Shown one piece after another: positions 1-8,098 of a stretch of 11,388 nt of DNA (positions are counted from its first letter, which is position 1; each line of letters starts with the position of its first letter). The position numbers and the translations under genes were made by a program. The notes under the pieces were generated by a model. That model was not told the DNA's origin, did not search any database, and saw only the letters and a program-made list of their open reading frames with translations. The stretch is taken from assembly GCA_002342255.1 (NCBI GenBank), contig DDPP01000040.1, positions 565-11,952 of the forward strand. Direction: 5' to 3'. This DNA is from Micrococcales bacterium UBA2465 (lineage in GTDB: Bacteria; Actinomycetota; Actinomycetes; Actinomycetales; Microbacteriaceae).

Positions 1-779
1 GGTTTGGGCCCAGACTTTACCGGTCTTACCCTTGGTTCTTTTTCAGAATTTTGAGCGGCCTTCAGCAAAGCTCCAACTTCAACTTTGCTAAGTAATCTGG
101 TTTGCCCTGGTTTCAAAGGTCCCAACTGAATTGGACCAAATTGCCTTCGAACCAGGTCCTTAACTGGATGGCCTATCACATCGAACATTCTTCTGACCAC
201 TCTGTTCTTACCAGAGTGAATAACGATCTCGACCAGTGATTCGAAAGAATTGCTATCAACAAGATTTGCTTTGTCGGCTTTCATCAAACCGTCTTCAAGT
301 TCAACGCCCTGCAGCAGCTTGTTTAAATCCTGCGCGGTAACTAACCCTTCAACTTTGGCGAAATACGTTTTAGTCACTCCATATTTTGGATGGGCAAGCA
401 TGTTGGCAAGCTCACCATCGTTAGTCAGGATGATGAGTCCTGAAGTATCAGCATCAAGTCGGCCGACGTTATAAACTCGGTCATCTCGCAGCGCGTATTG
501 GCTCAGATCTGGACGACCATATTCATCTGCCATAGAACTGATTACCCCAACTGGTTTATTTAGAGCTAAATAAACCCTGCTGGCGTCCAGTTGAATAGGC
601 GTTCCTCTAACAGTAACCTTGTCAAGATCTGGATTAATTCTGGTGCCGAGTTCTTTTACTACCTTGCCGTTGACTTTTACCGCCCCAGCAACAATTAGCT
701 CCTCGCTTGCTCTTCGAGAAGCTACGCCGGCGGCAGCCAATACTTTTTGAAGACGAACGCCTTCATTTTCTATAGTCAT
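1..779 (-). CDS. rluB: 23S rRNA pseudouridine synthase, RluB/RsuA family (3' end outside window)
   Basis: This gene probably isomerises a uridine in 23S rRNA to pseudouridine during ribosome assembly. It starts at ATG 779-777, and 259 codons are visible before the frame runs off the left edge. An S4 RNA-binding domain lies at about residues 7-60. The synthase domain follows, with the substrate-contact motif NKPVGVISS (74-82) and the hallmark GRLDADTSGL (106-115), whose Asp109 is the expected catalytic nucleophile. The later motif SGKNRVVRRMF is also typical of the family. The visible end is Lys/Arg/Pro-rich, a tail these proteins often carry. The scpB stop lies 3 nt upstream (TAATAAATG), with no Shine-Dalgarno site, so translation is probably coupled to scpB. 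The position after scpAB matches Rv1711 of M. tuberculosis. Family assignment is firm; the exact uridine modified is inference. Confidence 0.93.
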   Translation of the reverse strand, partial: MTIENEGVRLQKVLAAAGVASRRASEELIVAGAVKVNGKVVKELGTRINPDLDKVTVRGTPIQLDASRVYLALNKPVGVISSMADEYGRPDLSQYALRDDRVYNVGRLDADTSGLIILTNDGELANMLAHPKYGVTKTYFAKVEGLVTAQDLNKLLQGVELEDGLMKADKANLVDSNSFESLVEIVIHSGKNRVVRRMFDVIGHPVKDLVRRQFGPIQLGPLKPGQTRLLSKVEVGALLKAAQNSEKEPRVRPVKSGPK

Positions 780-782
780 TTA

Positions 783-1451
783 TTATCTACCGTTAGTTAC
801 TTCTGAATTGAGGTCGGAATTAACATCCGGCAAGTATGGGCTAATCAATGGAAGATCATCCAGTGCATTAATTCCTAAGGTTTCTAAGAATGTTTCGGTG
901 GTTCCATAGTTAATTGCACCAGTTTCACTGTCGGTAAATAGTTCAGTAATTAGACCTCTGCTGAGCAAAGTCTTAACTACGGTGTCAACATTTACTCCGC
1001 GGATAGAAGCAATCTGCCCTCTGGCAATTGGCTGACGATAGGCAATTACTGCGAGGGTTTCTAAAGCTGCCTGAGATAATTTCGTGGGATTTTCATTGGA
1101 AATGAATTCTCTGACTGCCCACTCATACTCTTCTCTTACGAATACTCGCCAGCCGCCGCCAACTTCTCTAAGCTCAAAACCGCGTGGTCTTGAACCATTT
1201 GCACCGTCAAAATCTGCCTTAACTGCTAATACTGCTTCTTTAACTTCAGGAATAGGCGAATCTAAAGCTGTAGCGATGTGCATAAGTGAAAGTGGCACTT
1301 CAGCGACCATTAGTATTGCCTCTACAGCTCCCTGCAGAGCGGAATTATCCAAGACTGGGTCTATTGCTTGGCTAGCTCTGGGATCTTCTGACTCAATTGA
1401 TTCACTTCCATCCATCCCAATTTCGTTTTCTTGATTATTTTCAAGACTCAT
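783..1451 (-). CDS. scpB: Segregation and condensation protein ScpB
   Basis: ScpB is the winged-helix (kite) subunit of the SMC-ScpA-ScpB condensin complex that organises and segregates the chromosome. The product is 222 residues. The first 37 or so residues form an acidic, probably disordered leader (rich in E, D, S and N). Two winged-helix modules follow. The family signature runs from residue 125 to 157 and includes LETLAVIAYRQPIARG and SIRGVNVDTVVKTLLSRGLI, with the conserved NYGTTETFLE at 181-190. The ATG at 1451-1449 is preceded by AGGAG with 6-nt spacing, which supports this start over the internal Met13. The gene overlaps the end of scpA by 11 nt, so the two partner subunits are likely made in coupled fashion. 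Length is slightly above the usual 180-200 residues because of the leader and a short acidic C-terminus. Confidence 0.95.
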   Translation of the reverse strand: MSLENNQENEIGMDGSESIESEDPRASQAIDPVLDNSALQGAVEAILMVAEVPLSLMHIATALDSPIPEVKEAVLAVKADFDGANGSRPRGFELREVGGGWRVFVREEYEWAVREFISNENPTKLSQAALETLAVIAYRQPIARGQIASIRGVNVDTVVKTLLSRGLITELFTDSETGAINYGTTETFLETLGINALDDLPLISPYLPDVNSDLNSEVTNGR

Positions 1452-2262
1452 AGTCAGCTCCTAAAGCGGCTAGTTGGTCATCGTTAAAGTTCTCGGCTCG
1501 CCAAGTTATCTGCAGTGGCCCAAGCGCATCGGCTTGCTCAAAGCTAACTGCCGACAATCTATAGAGCTCTAAAACTGACAAGAATCTAGCAATCAAAACT
1601 GCTCTGTCTCTCACTGAAGCAATTAGTTCCCTGAAACTAAGAGTTTTAGCTGATCTGAGCATTGCGACAACTTCGGCTGCTTGCTCACGGATAGAAACTC
1701 TAGGTGCATACAAATGGGTGAGCCCAACCGTTGGAATTTCCCTCGGGGTCATCGTCTCTTCAGCTAAACGAGCAAAATCTTCCAAGCTAAGTGTCCAGAC
1801 CAACTCAGGTTGTTGAGCTCGGAATCTTTCTTCAAGCCTTACCGAACGATAAACCCGTCTGGACTCCATGCTGATGGCAGTTTGGAACCAACTAGAAATT
1901 TCTTTGAAGGCACGGTATTGCAACAATCTGGCAAATAAAAGGTCCCTAGCTTCAAGCAGAGCAACATCCTCAGGATCAACAACTTCACCTTTGGGCAGCA
2001 ATTCAGCAATCTTCAAGTCAAGTAGGGTTGCCGCCACTACTAAGAACTCGCTAGCTTCATCTAACTGATCTGCTTCTTCAAGGGTCCTCACATACTCAAT
2101 GAAGTCGGTGGTCACCTTGCTTAGCGAAATGGTAGTGATGTCCATCTGATGCTTAGCAATCAGGCTTAGCAGTAAATCAAACGGTCCTTCAAAACTGCCA
2201 ACACTTAGGGAAAATCCAGAACCTGATAGATCATCAATTGAATCGTTATGGAGCGCAGCCAC
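1441..2262 (-). CDS. scpA: Segregation and condensation protein ScpA (kleisin)
   Basis: ScpA is the kleisin subunit that bridges the SMC heads and binds ScpB. The diagnostic N-terminal kleisin motif FEGPFDLLLSLIAKHQMDI begins at about residue 24 from the chosen start, followed by ITTISLSKVTTDFIEYV. The C-terminal winged-helix region (SFRELIASVRDRAVLIARFLSVLELYR, split here by position) is also present. The open frame extends to an ATG at 2322, but that would overlap parA by 77 nt. GTG at 2262-2260 (273 residues, 17-nt overlap with parA) or TTG at 2268 (275 residues) is more reasonable. No good Shine-Dalgarno site precedes any of them, so coupling to parA is likely. The start is uncertain by a few codons; the product is not. 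The order parA-scpA-scpB matches Rv1708-Rv1710. Confidence 0.92.
   Translation of the reverse strand: MAALHNDSIDDLSGSGFSLSVGSFEGPFDLLLSLIAKHQMDITTISLSKVTTDFIEYVRTLEEADQLDEASEFLVVAATLLDLKIAELLPKGEVVDPEDVALLEARDLLFARLLQYRAFKEISSWFQTAISMESRRVYRSVRLEERFRAQQPELVWTLSLEDFARLAEETMTPREIPTVGLTHLYAPRVSIREQAAEVVAMLRSAKTLSFRELIASVRDRAVLIARFLSVLELYRLSAVSFEQADALGPLQITWRAENFNDDQLAALGADYES
1458..1462 (-). promoter_or_regulatory. Ribosome binding site of scpB
   Basis: On the minus strand this reads AGGAG, 6 nt before the ATG at 1451. It sits inside the 3' end of scpA and fixes the scpB start, giving an 11-nt overlap of the two genes. Confidence 0.75.
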
Positions 2263-3079
2263 GGTCAACCATTTCTCGAGCCACTGCTCGATAGAGCTCC
2301 GCAGCTTCAGAACTTGGAGCAAACTGGGTAACCGGTCTGCCCTTCTCTGAAGAGTCTTTGAACTTAACTGTGAACTTGATCACGGATCTAAAAACAGTGT
2401 CTCCGTATTCCTCGTAAAGCTGATGCAGCATGCTTCTGGAGTGTAATGTTCTTGAATCATACATAGTGGCCAAAATGCCATCTATCTTGAGGGACTCGTT
2501 CAATCTCTCTTGAACCAGCTCAACAGTATTTCTAATCAGCAGCTCCAATCCTCTTAGCGCAAAGTAATCACATGCGACCGGGATCATTACTCCGTGAGCA
2601 GCAGTTAAAGCATTGACGGTTAGTAAACCTAGTGAAGGTTGGCAGTCAATCATGACCACGTCATATTCACCGAGGATTGGTCTCAAGACTCCACTTAGAA
2701 TTTTTTCGCGGCCAGGTTCAGCAACGAGTTGAATTTCCGCTGCTGAAAGTTGAATGTTTGCAGGTAACAAATCTAAGCCAGGAACATCAGTGTGAATAAT
2801 TACGTCTGAAGCTCTTAACTTTCGATCCAGCAAAAGTTCGTAGATAGTGTTGCCTTCTTCAGCATCTACCCCGAGACCTCTGGTTAGTGCTCCCTGAGGG
2901 TCAAAATCGACTAAGAGAACTTTACGGCCATATTCTGCTAGCGCAGCTGCAGTGTTTATAGTGGTTGTGGTCTTGCCCACACCACCTTTTTGATTACAAA
3001 GAGCTATTACTCGGGCAGGGCCATGACTAGTCAGGTGCTTAGGTTTTGGAAACCTGTGATCGGTGTTTTTTGGTGACAT
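2246..3079 (-). CDS. parA: ParA/Soj-type P-loop ATPase next to scpAB (no ParB nearby)
   Basis: This is a MinD/ParA-superfamily ATPase of 277 residues. It carries the deviant Walker A KGGVGKTT at residues 31-38 with signature Lys31, the A' motif VDFDPQGALT at 57-66 and a Walker B VVMIDCQPSLG at 141-151. The first 22 or so residues are a basic, Pro-rich leader (HRFPKPKHLTSHGP), as in actinobacterial relatives. ATG 3079 is chosen because AGAGAGGA lies 8 nt upstream; a GTG at 3103 keeps the frame open but lacks such a site. There is no parB in the window. The ScpAB-linked ParA of actinobacteria (Rv1708 position) is distinct from the parAB pair near oriC, so a role with SMC-ScpAB or in a different positioning task is plausible but unproven. 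The end overlaps the start of scpA by 17 nt. Confidence 0.92.
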   Translation of the reverse strand: MSPKNTDHRFPKPKHLTSHGPARVIALCNQKGGVGKTTTTINTAAALAEYGRKVLLVDFDPQGALTRGLGVDAEEGNTIYELLLDRKLRASDVIIHTDVPGLDLLPANIQLSAAEIQLVAEPGREKILSGVLRPILGEYDVVMIDCQPSLGLLTVNALTAAHGVMIPVACDYFALRGLELLIRNTVELVQERLNESLKIDGILATMYDSRTLHSRSMLHQLYEEYGDTVFRSVIKFTVKFKDSSEKGRPVTQFAPSSEAAELYRAVAREMVDRGCAP

Positions 3080-3087
3080 GACTGGTT

Positions 3088-3095
3088 TCCTCTCT
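3088..3095 (-). promoter_or_regulatory. Ribosome binding site that decides the parA start
   Basis: On the minus strand this reads AGAGAGGA, 8 nt before ATG 3079. It favours that start over the in-frame GTG at 3103, within whose reading frame it would be internal. It is one of the clearest Shine-Dalgarno sites in the block, consistent with parA following the only sizeable gap (3080-3154). Confidence 0.75.
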
Positions 3096-3154
3096 AGCTT
3101 CACAGCAGTAAGAAATGGGCTTAGTTACCAAAAGACTATTGGTTCTTCCCCAGT

Positions 3155-4087
3155 TTACCGCTGTGCTCTGGGGTGTGCCGTTGCATATATCTCCCTTAGA
3201 GCATCAACAGTAACCAGAGTGTAAATCTGAGTTGTGGCAACGGATGCGTGGCCCAGCAGCTCCTGAACAACCCGGACATCTGCCCCACCTTCAAGTAAAT
3301 GGGTGGCAAAGGAGTGCCTAAAGGTGTGCGGAGAGACTTCCTTGGCAATCTTGGCGTTCAGAGCAGCGTCACTAATGATTTGCCAAACGCTTTGCCGAGA
3401 GAGCCTGGTACCGCGTTGGTTCAAGAACACCGCAGGTGTTCCCTTAGATAGCTTGGCCAAACTTGGACGCACCCGAACCAGATAGCTCTGCAGTGCATTT
3501 TGAGCATATTTACCAACCGGAACTAATCGCTCTTTAGAGCCTTTACCAAATAGCCGAACAATTTCAGGATCGACCAGATCATCAACATCCATGTTGACCA
3601 GTTCTGAGACACGAGCACCTGTGGCATAGAGCAATTCAAGTATTGCCCTATCTCTAACCCGAATAGGGTCTCCAGCCAGAGCGGAAACTTCATCTGGTTC
3701 CGGGCCAGCTGCTCTAAGCAGCGCTTCGACTTCACTGACAGAAATAGCTTTAGGCAGACGCTTGGGTGATTTAGGTGGTTTCACTGTCGCCGAAACATCT
3801 TTTTCGACAAGATTCTCAAGCAACAAGAATTTATGGAAACCGCGAACAGCTGCCAAAACTCTTGCAACCGAGTTTGAAACTAAACCTTTGGTGACTACTA
3901 AATACTGGGCAAAATCCTTGACTAGATTTTCCGTTATGGCGCTAGTTTTCTCAATTTTTTGGCTGTCCAGAAATGTTAGATAAAGTACTAGGTCCCTTCG
4001 ATAAGCCAAAATCGTGTTCTTAGCCATGCCACGTTCAATTGTTAGATGGCGAAGGTAGTTATCAACATTCCTAGTGAGGCTGTCCAT
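3155..4087 (-). CDS. xerD: Tyrosine site-specific recombinase XerD
   Basis: This tyrosine recombinase resolves chromosome dimers at dif during division, normally with XerC and FtsK. The 310-residue product has an N-terminal SAM-like core-binding domain (about residues 5-95) and the catalytic domain. All six catalytic residues can be placed by comparison with E. coli XerD: Arg159 (ATGARVSEL), Lys182 (FGKGSKERLVP), His254 and Arg257 (SPHTFRHSFATHLL), His280 (LLGHASVATTQIYT) and the nucleophile Tyr289. The ATG at 4087 directly abuts the TAG of the upstream NUDIX gene (zero spacing), and AAGGA lies 8 nt upstream. The context (Rv1701 position, among core genes) points to the housekeeping recombinase rather than a mobile-element integrase. 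XerC, if present, lies elsewhere. Confidence 0.95.
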   Translation of the reverse strand: MDSLTRNVDNYLRHLTIERGMAKNTILAYRRDLVLYLTFLDSQKIEKTSAITENLVKDFAQYLVVTKGLVSNSVARVLAAVRGFHKFLLLENLVEKDVSATVKPPKSPKRLPKAISVSEVEALLRAAGPEPDEVSALAGDPIRVRDRAILELLYATGARVSELVNMDVDDLVDPEIVRLFGKGSKERLVPVGKYAQNALQSYLVRVRPSLAKLSKGTPAVFLNQRGTRLSRQSVWQIISDAALNAKIAKEVSPHTFRHSFATHLLEGGADVRVVQELLGHASVATTQIYTLVTVDALREIYATAHPRAQR

Positions 4088-4666
4088 CTAAAATTTCCTT
4101 TTGGCAGCTAGAGCTAACACGGCAACAACCAAAGTGGGGCTCTTAACTTTCGAATCCCTTACTGCTGCCAACAGATCACTAAACGGAACCTTAGTAAGTT
4201 GCATCTGCGCTTCCTCGTCTTGGCGTAGGAATTTCTCCGCAAGTTGAGTTATTCCAGTGGCTAGAAAAATGTGAATTGTTTCACTACTAGAACCCGGTGA
4301 AGTGTGAAATACCTGGAGTAATTCCCAGTTAGCCGCCTGATGATCGGTTTCCTCGGCAAGTTCTCGCTTAGCAGCAGCCAACGATGATTCACCCTTGATA
4401 TCAAGCAATCCGGCAGGAATTTCCAAAAGATACTCATTCACTGGCATTCGGAACTGTCTGATTACAAGAACCTGGTCTTGGTCATCAACAGCTAACACCG
4501 CAACAGCGCCCGGATGTTCAATAAATTCTCTAGCCAATGTTTTGCCATGAAAGTTGAAAGTCTTTTTGATTACATCCCAGATTTTCCCTTTGAAAACAAT
4601 TTCGGAAGATATCACTGCCTCGCTGGGCAGTCCTTGAAGATCAGAATTATCTGGATGTTTTTCCAT
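4088..4666 (-). CDS. NUDIX hydrolase, probable ADP-ribose pyrophosphatase
   Basis: This is a 192-residue NUDIX protein, probably cleaving ADP-ribose to AMP and ribose 5-phosphate. The NUDIX box runs from Gly86 to about Ala111: AGLLDIKGESSLAAAKREL followed by AEETD. It has six rather than five residues between the Gly and the first Glu, which I recall is also the case in the M. tuberculosis homologue Rv1700. The metal-binding glutamates of RELAEE (101-106) are intact. The Gly normally following EEx is Asp108 here. The SPG at 123-125, soon after the box, is typical of ADP-ribose pyrophosphatases, as is EFIEHPGAVAVLAV upstream of it. The ATG at 4666 is 4 nt after the pyrG stop, without a Shine-Dalgarno site, so it is probably coupled to pyrG. 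Substrate is inferred from family and context. Confidence 0.88.
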   Translation of the reverse strand: MEKHPDNSDLQGLPSEAVISSEIVFKGKIWDVIKKTFNFHGKTLAREFIEHPGAVAVLAVDDQDQVLVIRQFRMPVNEYLLEIPAGLLDIKGESSLAAAKRELAEETDHQAANWELLQVFHTSPGSSSETIHIFLATGITQLAEKFLRQDEEAQMQLTKVPFSDLLAAVRDSKVKSPTLVVAVLALAAKRKF

Positions 4667-4670
4667 GCAA

Positions 4671-6389
4671 CTAGTCGACCTGAGCGCTGAATAGCCTTCC
4701 GGCCAATGCAGCCCTAATTAGACCGTGAAATAAAGGATGCGCTTTGGTGGGTCTAGATAAGAATTCAGGATGGGCTTGAGTTGAAACGTAATAAGGATGA
4801 ACCTCTCTAGGCAACTCAGCAAATTCAACCAATTCACCATCAGGAGAAGTCCCAGAGAATACCAAACCGGAAGTAGCTATCTGTTCCCGGAATGAATTAT
4901 TTACTTCGTAGCGATGACGGTGACGTTCATAAACGCTTGTTTCACCATATGTCTCTGCAATCACGCTGCCTGGGATAAGTTTTGCCTCAAATAAACCAAG
5001 GCGCATGGTGTGTCCCATGTCGCCAGCTTTGAGAATGTCTACCTGTTCAGCCATGGTTGCAATGACCGGGTACTTAGTTTCACTATCAAACTCTGTGGAT
5101 GATGCTCCAGTTAGACCAAGAACATTTCTGGCATACTCAATAACCATGCATTGCAAACCGAGGCATAGTCCTAGGGTTGGAACACCATTTTCTCTGGCAA
5201 ACTTCAGAGCCCCCAGTTTGCCTTCGATACCTCTAACACCGAAACCACCAGGCACGCAGATGGCATCAACATCACTTAGGTGGTTTCTGGCTCCTTCTTC
5301 AGATTCACAAAGGTCGCTAGCTACCCACTTGATGTTCACTTTGACTTGCTCGGCAAAACCACCAGCTCTAAGTGCTTCGGTAACCGAAAGGTAAGCGTCT
5401 GGCAGATCAATATATTTACCGACCAGCGCAACAGTTACTTCGGCGATCGGCTCATGAACGGCTCTTAGCACACTGGACCATCTTGACCAGTCAACTTCCT
5501 TTGCATCAAGACCTAAATGCTTGATGATATAAGAATCAAGCCCTTCGTCATGAACCACACTTGGAATGTCGTAGATGCTGTTTGCATCTGCAGCATTAAC
5601 TACACCTTGTATATCCACGTCACACATCAGAGCAATCTTTTTCTTGATGCTCTCACCTATCGGTCGATCACTTCGACAAACTATTGCATCTGGCTGGATA
5701 CCAATCGATCTGAGCATCGCAACCGAGTGCTGTGTAGGTTTGGTTTTCAACTCCCCACTTGGAGCAAGATAGGGAACTAAAGAAACGTGGGCGAAGAATA
5801 CTTTGTCTCTACCTAATTCATGCCTGACTTGCCTGGCAGCTTCAATAAACGGCTGAGATTCAATGTCTCCAACTGTTCCACCAATTTCAGTGATGATGAC
5901 ATCTGGCTTTGGGTCTTCACTGGCTTGCATGCGCATCCGGCGCTTGATTTCATCAGTTATGTGAGGAATGACCTGAACGGTATCTCCTAAATATTCTCCG
6001 GAACGCTCTCTGCGAATTACCTCAGAGTAAATCTGGCCGGTAGTTACGTTGGCCGCCTGGGAAAGGTTAACATCCAAGAAACGTTCGTAGTGACCAATAT
6101 CTAGGTCTGTTTCTGCACCATCATCAGTGACGAAAACTTCGCCGTGCTGGAAAGGATTCATCGTTCCGGGGTCAACGTTTAGATAAGGGTCAAGCTTCTG
6201 CATGACCACTGTTAGGCCTCTAGCTCTGAGAAGATTTCCCAAACTGGCTGCGGTTAGGCCTTTGCCGAGTGAAGACGCGACACCACCGGTCACGAAAATT
6301 TGTCTTGTAACACCAGAATCCATCGCATCAGCCATGGAATTTAACTTTAGCATCGCCCTGTCAAAAGGTCCAAAAATAGCCTTCGACAT
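4671..6389 (-). CDS. pyrG: CTP synthase
   Basis: CTP synthase makes CTP from UTP, ATP and glutamine, the last step of de novo pyrimidine nucleotide synthesis. The amidoligase domain contains the P-loop region [19 protein letters not shown] (33-51), the [23 protein letters not shown] stretch (63-85) and [16 protein letters not shown] (166-181). The class I glutamine amidotransferase domain starts near residue 318. It has PGGFGVRG (380-387), nucleophile Cys409 in LGLCLGLQ, and His540/Glu542 in AHPEF. Length is 572 from ATG 6389, against about 550 in the family. The first 18 residues are not conserved, so ATG 6335 (554 residues, MADAMDSGV) or the Met four codons later may be the true start. Neither has a good ribosome site. 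The longer start leaves 10 nt after recN, which fits the packing of this block. Confidence 0.95.
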   Translation of the reverse strand: MSKAIFGPFDRAMLKLNSMADAMDSGVTRQIFVTGGVASSLGKGLTAASLGNLLRARGLTVVMQKLDPYLNVDPGTMNPFQHGEVFVTDDGAETDLDIGHYERFLDVNLSQAANVTTGQIYSEVIRRERSGEYLGDTVQVIPHITDEIKRRMRMQASEDPKPDVIITEIGGTVGDIESQPFIEAARQVRHELGRDKVFFAHVSLVPYLAPSGELKTKPTQHSVAMLRSIGIQPDAIVCRSDRPIGESIKKKIALMCDVDIQGVVNAADANSIYDIPSVVHDEGLDSYIIKHLGLDAKEVDWSRWSSVLRAVHEPIAEVTVALVGKYIDLPDAYLSVTEALRAGGFAEQVKVNIKWVASDLCESEEGARNHLSDVDAICVPGGFGVRGIEGKLGALKFARENGVPTLGLCLGLQCMVIEYARNVLGLTGASSTEFDSETKYPVIATMAEQVDILKAGDMGHTMRLGLFEAKLIPGSVIAETYGETSVYERHRHRYEVNNSFREQIATSGLVFSGTSPDGELVEFAELPREVHPYYVSTQAHPEFLSRPTKAHPLFHGLIRAALAGRLFSAQVD

Positions 6390-6399
6390 ACCGAAAAAT

Positions 6400-8085
6400 C
6401 TAGAAGTTTTTGGCTAAATCCAAAAGTTCCAAGGCATGCTCTCTCGCCGAATCTGAGTCCTGCAAGCCGGCAAGCATTCGAGCCAGTTCAGTTGATTGAT
6501 TTTCACCTTGCAGTTCTTTGACATCGCTTGAAGTAAAACCGGCATTACTGGTTTTTACAACTTGAAGATGCTTGTCAGCAAAAGCCGCCACTTGAGCCAG
6601 ATGGGTTACCACAATTACCTGAGCATTCTTAGCCAACATGGCTAGGCGTTTACCCACTTCTATAGCAGCTGCACCACCAACTCCGGCGTCAACTTCATCA
6701 AAAATAAATGTTGCCGCCGAATGACTCTCAGCCAACACAACCTCAAGAGCTAACATAATGCGGCTCAACTCACCGCCGGAGGCAGACTTACCAATAGGTC
6801 TTGGTTCTGCCCCTTCGTATGATTCCAAAAGAAAGGAAATCGAATCTGATCCAAAAGGCGTCAACTCGTCCCCACTGACAACAACATGCATACGTGAACC
6901 CGCCATAGCCAAATTCTTCAGCTCCCCAGTAACTCGAAGCTCTAGTTCATTAGCAGCTTTGATGCGGTTTTTAGAAACTTGCTCAGCTAGTGACTTCACC
7001 TCACTAAGTCTTGCGGCTACTTCCTTCTCTAATTCTTCTATGCTTTGTGAGCCACTTCCAATTTCATTCAAACGAGTTTTGGCGGTGCTTAGATAATCTA
7101 ATACCTCATCAAGTGATGGGCCATAGCGCTTCATAGCTATGCCCAGTTCGCTTCGTCTTTCTTGAATTTCATCTAAAGACATTCCGTTTTCAGATTCGAT
7201 TTCAGTCAAGTAACTTGATAGCTCGATAACTACTTCATTGATTTGTTGACTGATTAGCTTTAGATTGTCTGCCTTTTCCTGAAGTGATTGGTCCACTCCA
7301 GCTGCCGATTCAAGTGCTTTTCTGGCAACTCCAATTTGACCGATGGCATCAGCTGATTCAAAAGAGTCAGTTAGTAAAGCGTCATGAGCTAGGCTTACCG
7401 CGGTTCGAAGCTGTTCAGTATGAGTAAGTCGAGCGGCAAGCTCCTGCAGTTCAACATCTTCATTGGTTTTTGGATCAAGCTTGGTTAGATAATCCACCGC
7501 ATCTTCTAACATGGATTTTTCGCGCTCCAGGTTCTCTGTACCAGATTTGGCATCGGACAAACGCCGCTGAGCGAGTTGCCAAGCCTGAAACGATTTGGTG
7601 TAATTCGTCAAGACTTCCAGGTGATCAACTCCCGCGAATCGATCCAGTGCTTCTCTTTGAGCAGTGGTAGATTTCAATCTAATTTGCTCGGATTGTCCAT
7701 GAACGACTACCAGTTGCTGGCCAATTTCATTCAAAAGACCTACTGGCACTTGACGGCCACCGGCGAAAGCCTTAGATCTACCATCGCTGGAGACATTTCG
7801 AGTGAGCAGCAAACTATTTTCATCTAGAAACGCACCTGCTTGTTCGGCTGTGGTCAAAGCGATGTGATGATCTGGGAGCATCCAACTACCTGTCACAGAA
7901 GCTTGCATGGCACCGGAGCGAACAGTGCCGGCATCCGAACGCTCACCTAGCAATAACCCAAGAGCAGTCAAGACCATGGTTTTTCCGGCACCGGTTTCAC
8001 CGGTGAGAACAGTCAGTCCTGAATGAAAGTGAAGCTGGGCGTCTTGAATTACGCCTAAGTCTTTGATCTGGATGTCTTCAATCAT
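6400..8085 (-). CDS. recN: DNA repair protein RecN
   Basis: RecN is an SMC-like ATPase acting early in double-strand break repair. It has Walker [10 protein letters not shown] (28-36), [10 protein letters not shown], a long central coiled coil (roughly residues 140-350, rich in E, L, A, Q and K), the ABC signature [18 protein letters not shown], Walker [13 protein letters not shown] and the switch histidine in [16 protein letters not shown] 8085 gives 561 residues beginning [13 protein letters not shown], exactly where RecN proteins normally begin. The frame stays open to 8151, but those extra codons overlap nadK and have no family counterpart. There are 13 nt between the nadK stop and this ATG, with no clear Shine-Dalgarno site (an A/T-rich leader). 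In many bacteria recN is SOS-induced; I see no separate promoter or LexA-type operator here, so it appears to be expressed with the operon. Confidence 0.95.
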   Translation of the reverse strand: MIEDIQIKDLGVIQDAQLHFHSGLTVLTGETGAGKTMVLTALGLLLGERSDAGTVRSGAMQASVTGSWMLPDHHIALTTAEQAGAFLDENSLLLTRNVSSDGRSKAFAGGRQVPVGLLNEIGQQLVVVHGQSEQIRLKSTTAQREALDRFAGVDHLEVLTNYTKSFQAWQLAQRRLSDAKSGTENLEREKSMLEDAVDYLTKLDPKTNEDVELQELAARLTHTEQLRTAVSLAHDALLTDSFESADAIGQIGVARKALESAAGVDQSLQEKADNLKLISQQINEVVIELSSYLTEIESENGMSLDEIQERRSELGIAMKRYGPSLDEVLDYLSTAKTRLNEIGSGSQSIEELEKEVAARLSEVKSLAEQVSKNRIKAANELELRVTGELKNLAMAGSRMHVVVSGDELTPFGSDSISFLLESYEGAEPRPIGKSASGGELSRIMLALEVVLAESHSAATFIFDEVDAGVGGAAAIEVGKRLAMLAKNAQVIVVTHLAQVAAFADKHLQVVKTSNAGFTSSDVKELQGENQSTELARMLAGLQDSDSAREHALELLDLAKNF

Positions 8086-8098
8086 TGCGTAAAAAATT

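Noticed and set aside
1084..1434. Plus-strand open frame of 116 codons antisense to scpB
   Set aside because: Ser/Thr/Ala-rich composition typical of an antisense shadow, no ribosome site, and it lies wholly within a clear scpB gene.
3127..3143. Hairpin after xerD as an intrinsic terminator
   Set aside because: The stem is only 5 bp, A/T-rich, and has no following U tract on the minus strand.
3155..4087. Phage or integron integrase
   Set aside because: Length, sequence motifs and core gene neighbourhood match XerD; no att repeats, tRNA or phage genes nearby.
5005..5394. Plus-strand open frame of 129 codons antisense to pyrG
   Set aside because: It covers the highly conserved glutaminase domain of pyrG on the other strand; no motif or start signal.
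6758..7096. Plus-strand open frame of 112 codons antisense to recN
   Set aside because: Shadow of the RecN signature region; Ser-rich, no recognisable domain.
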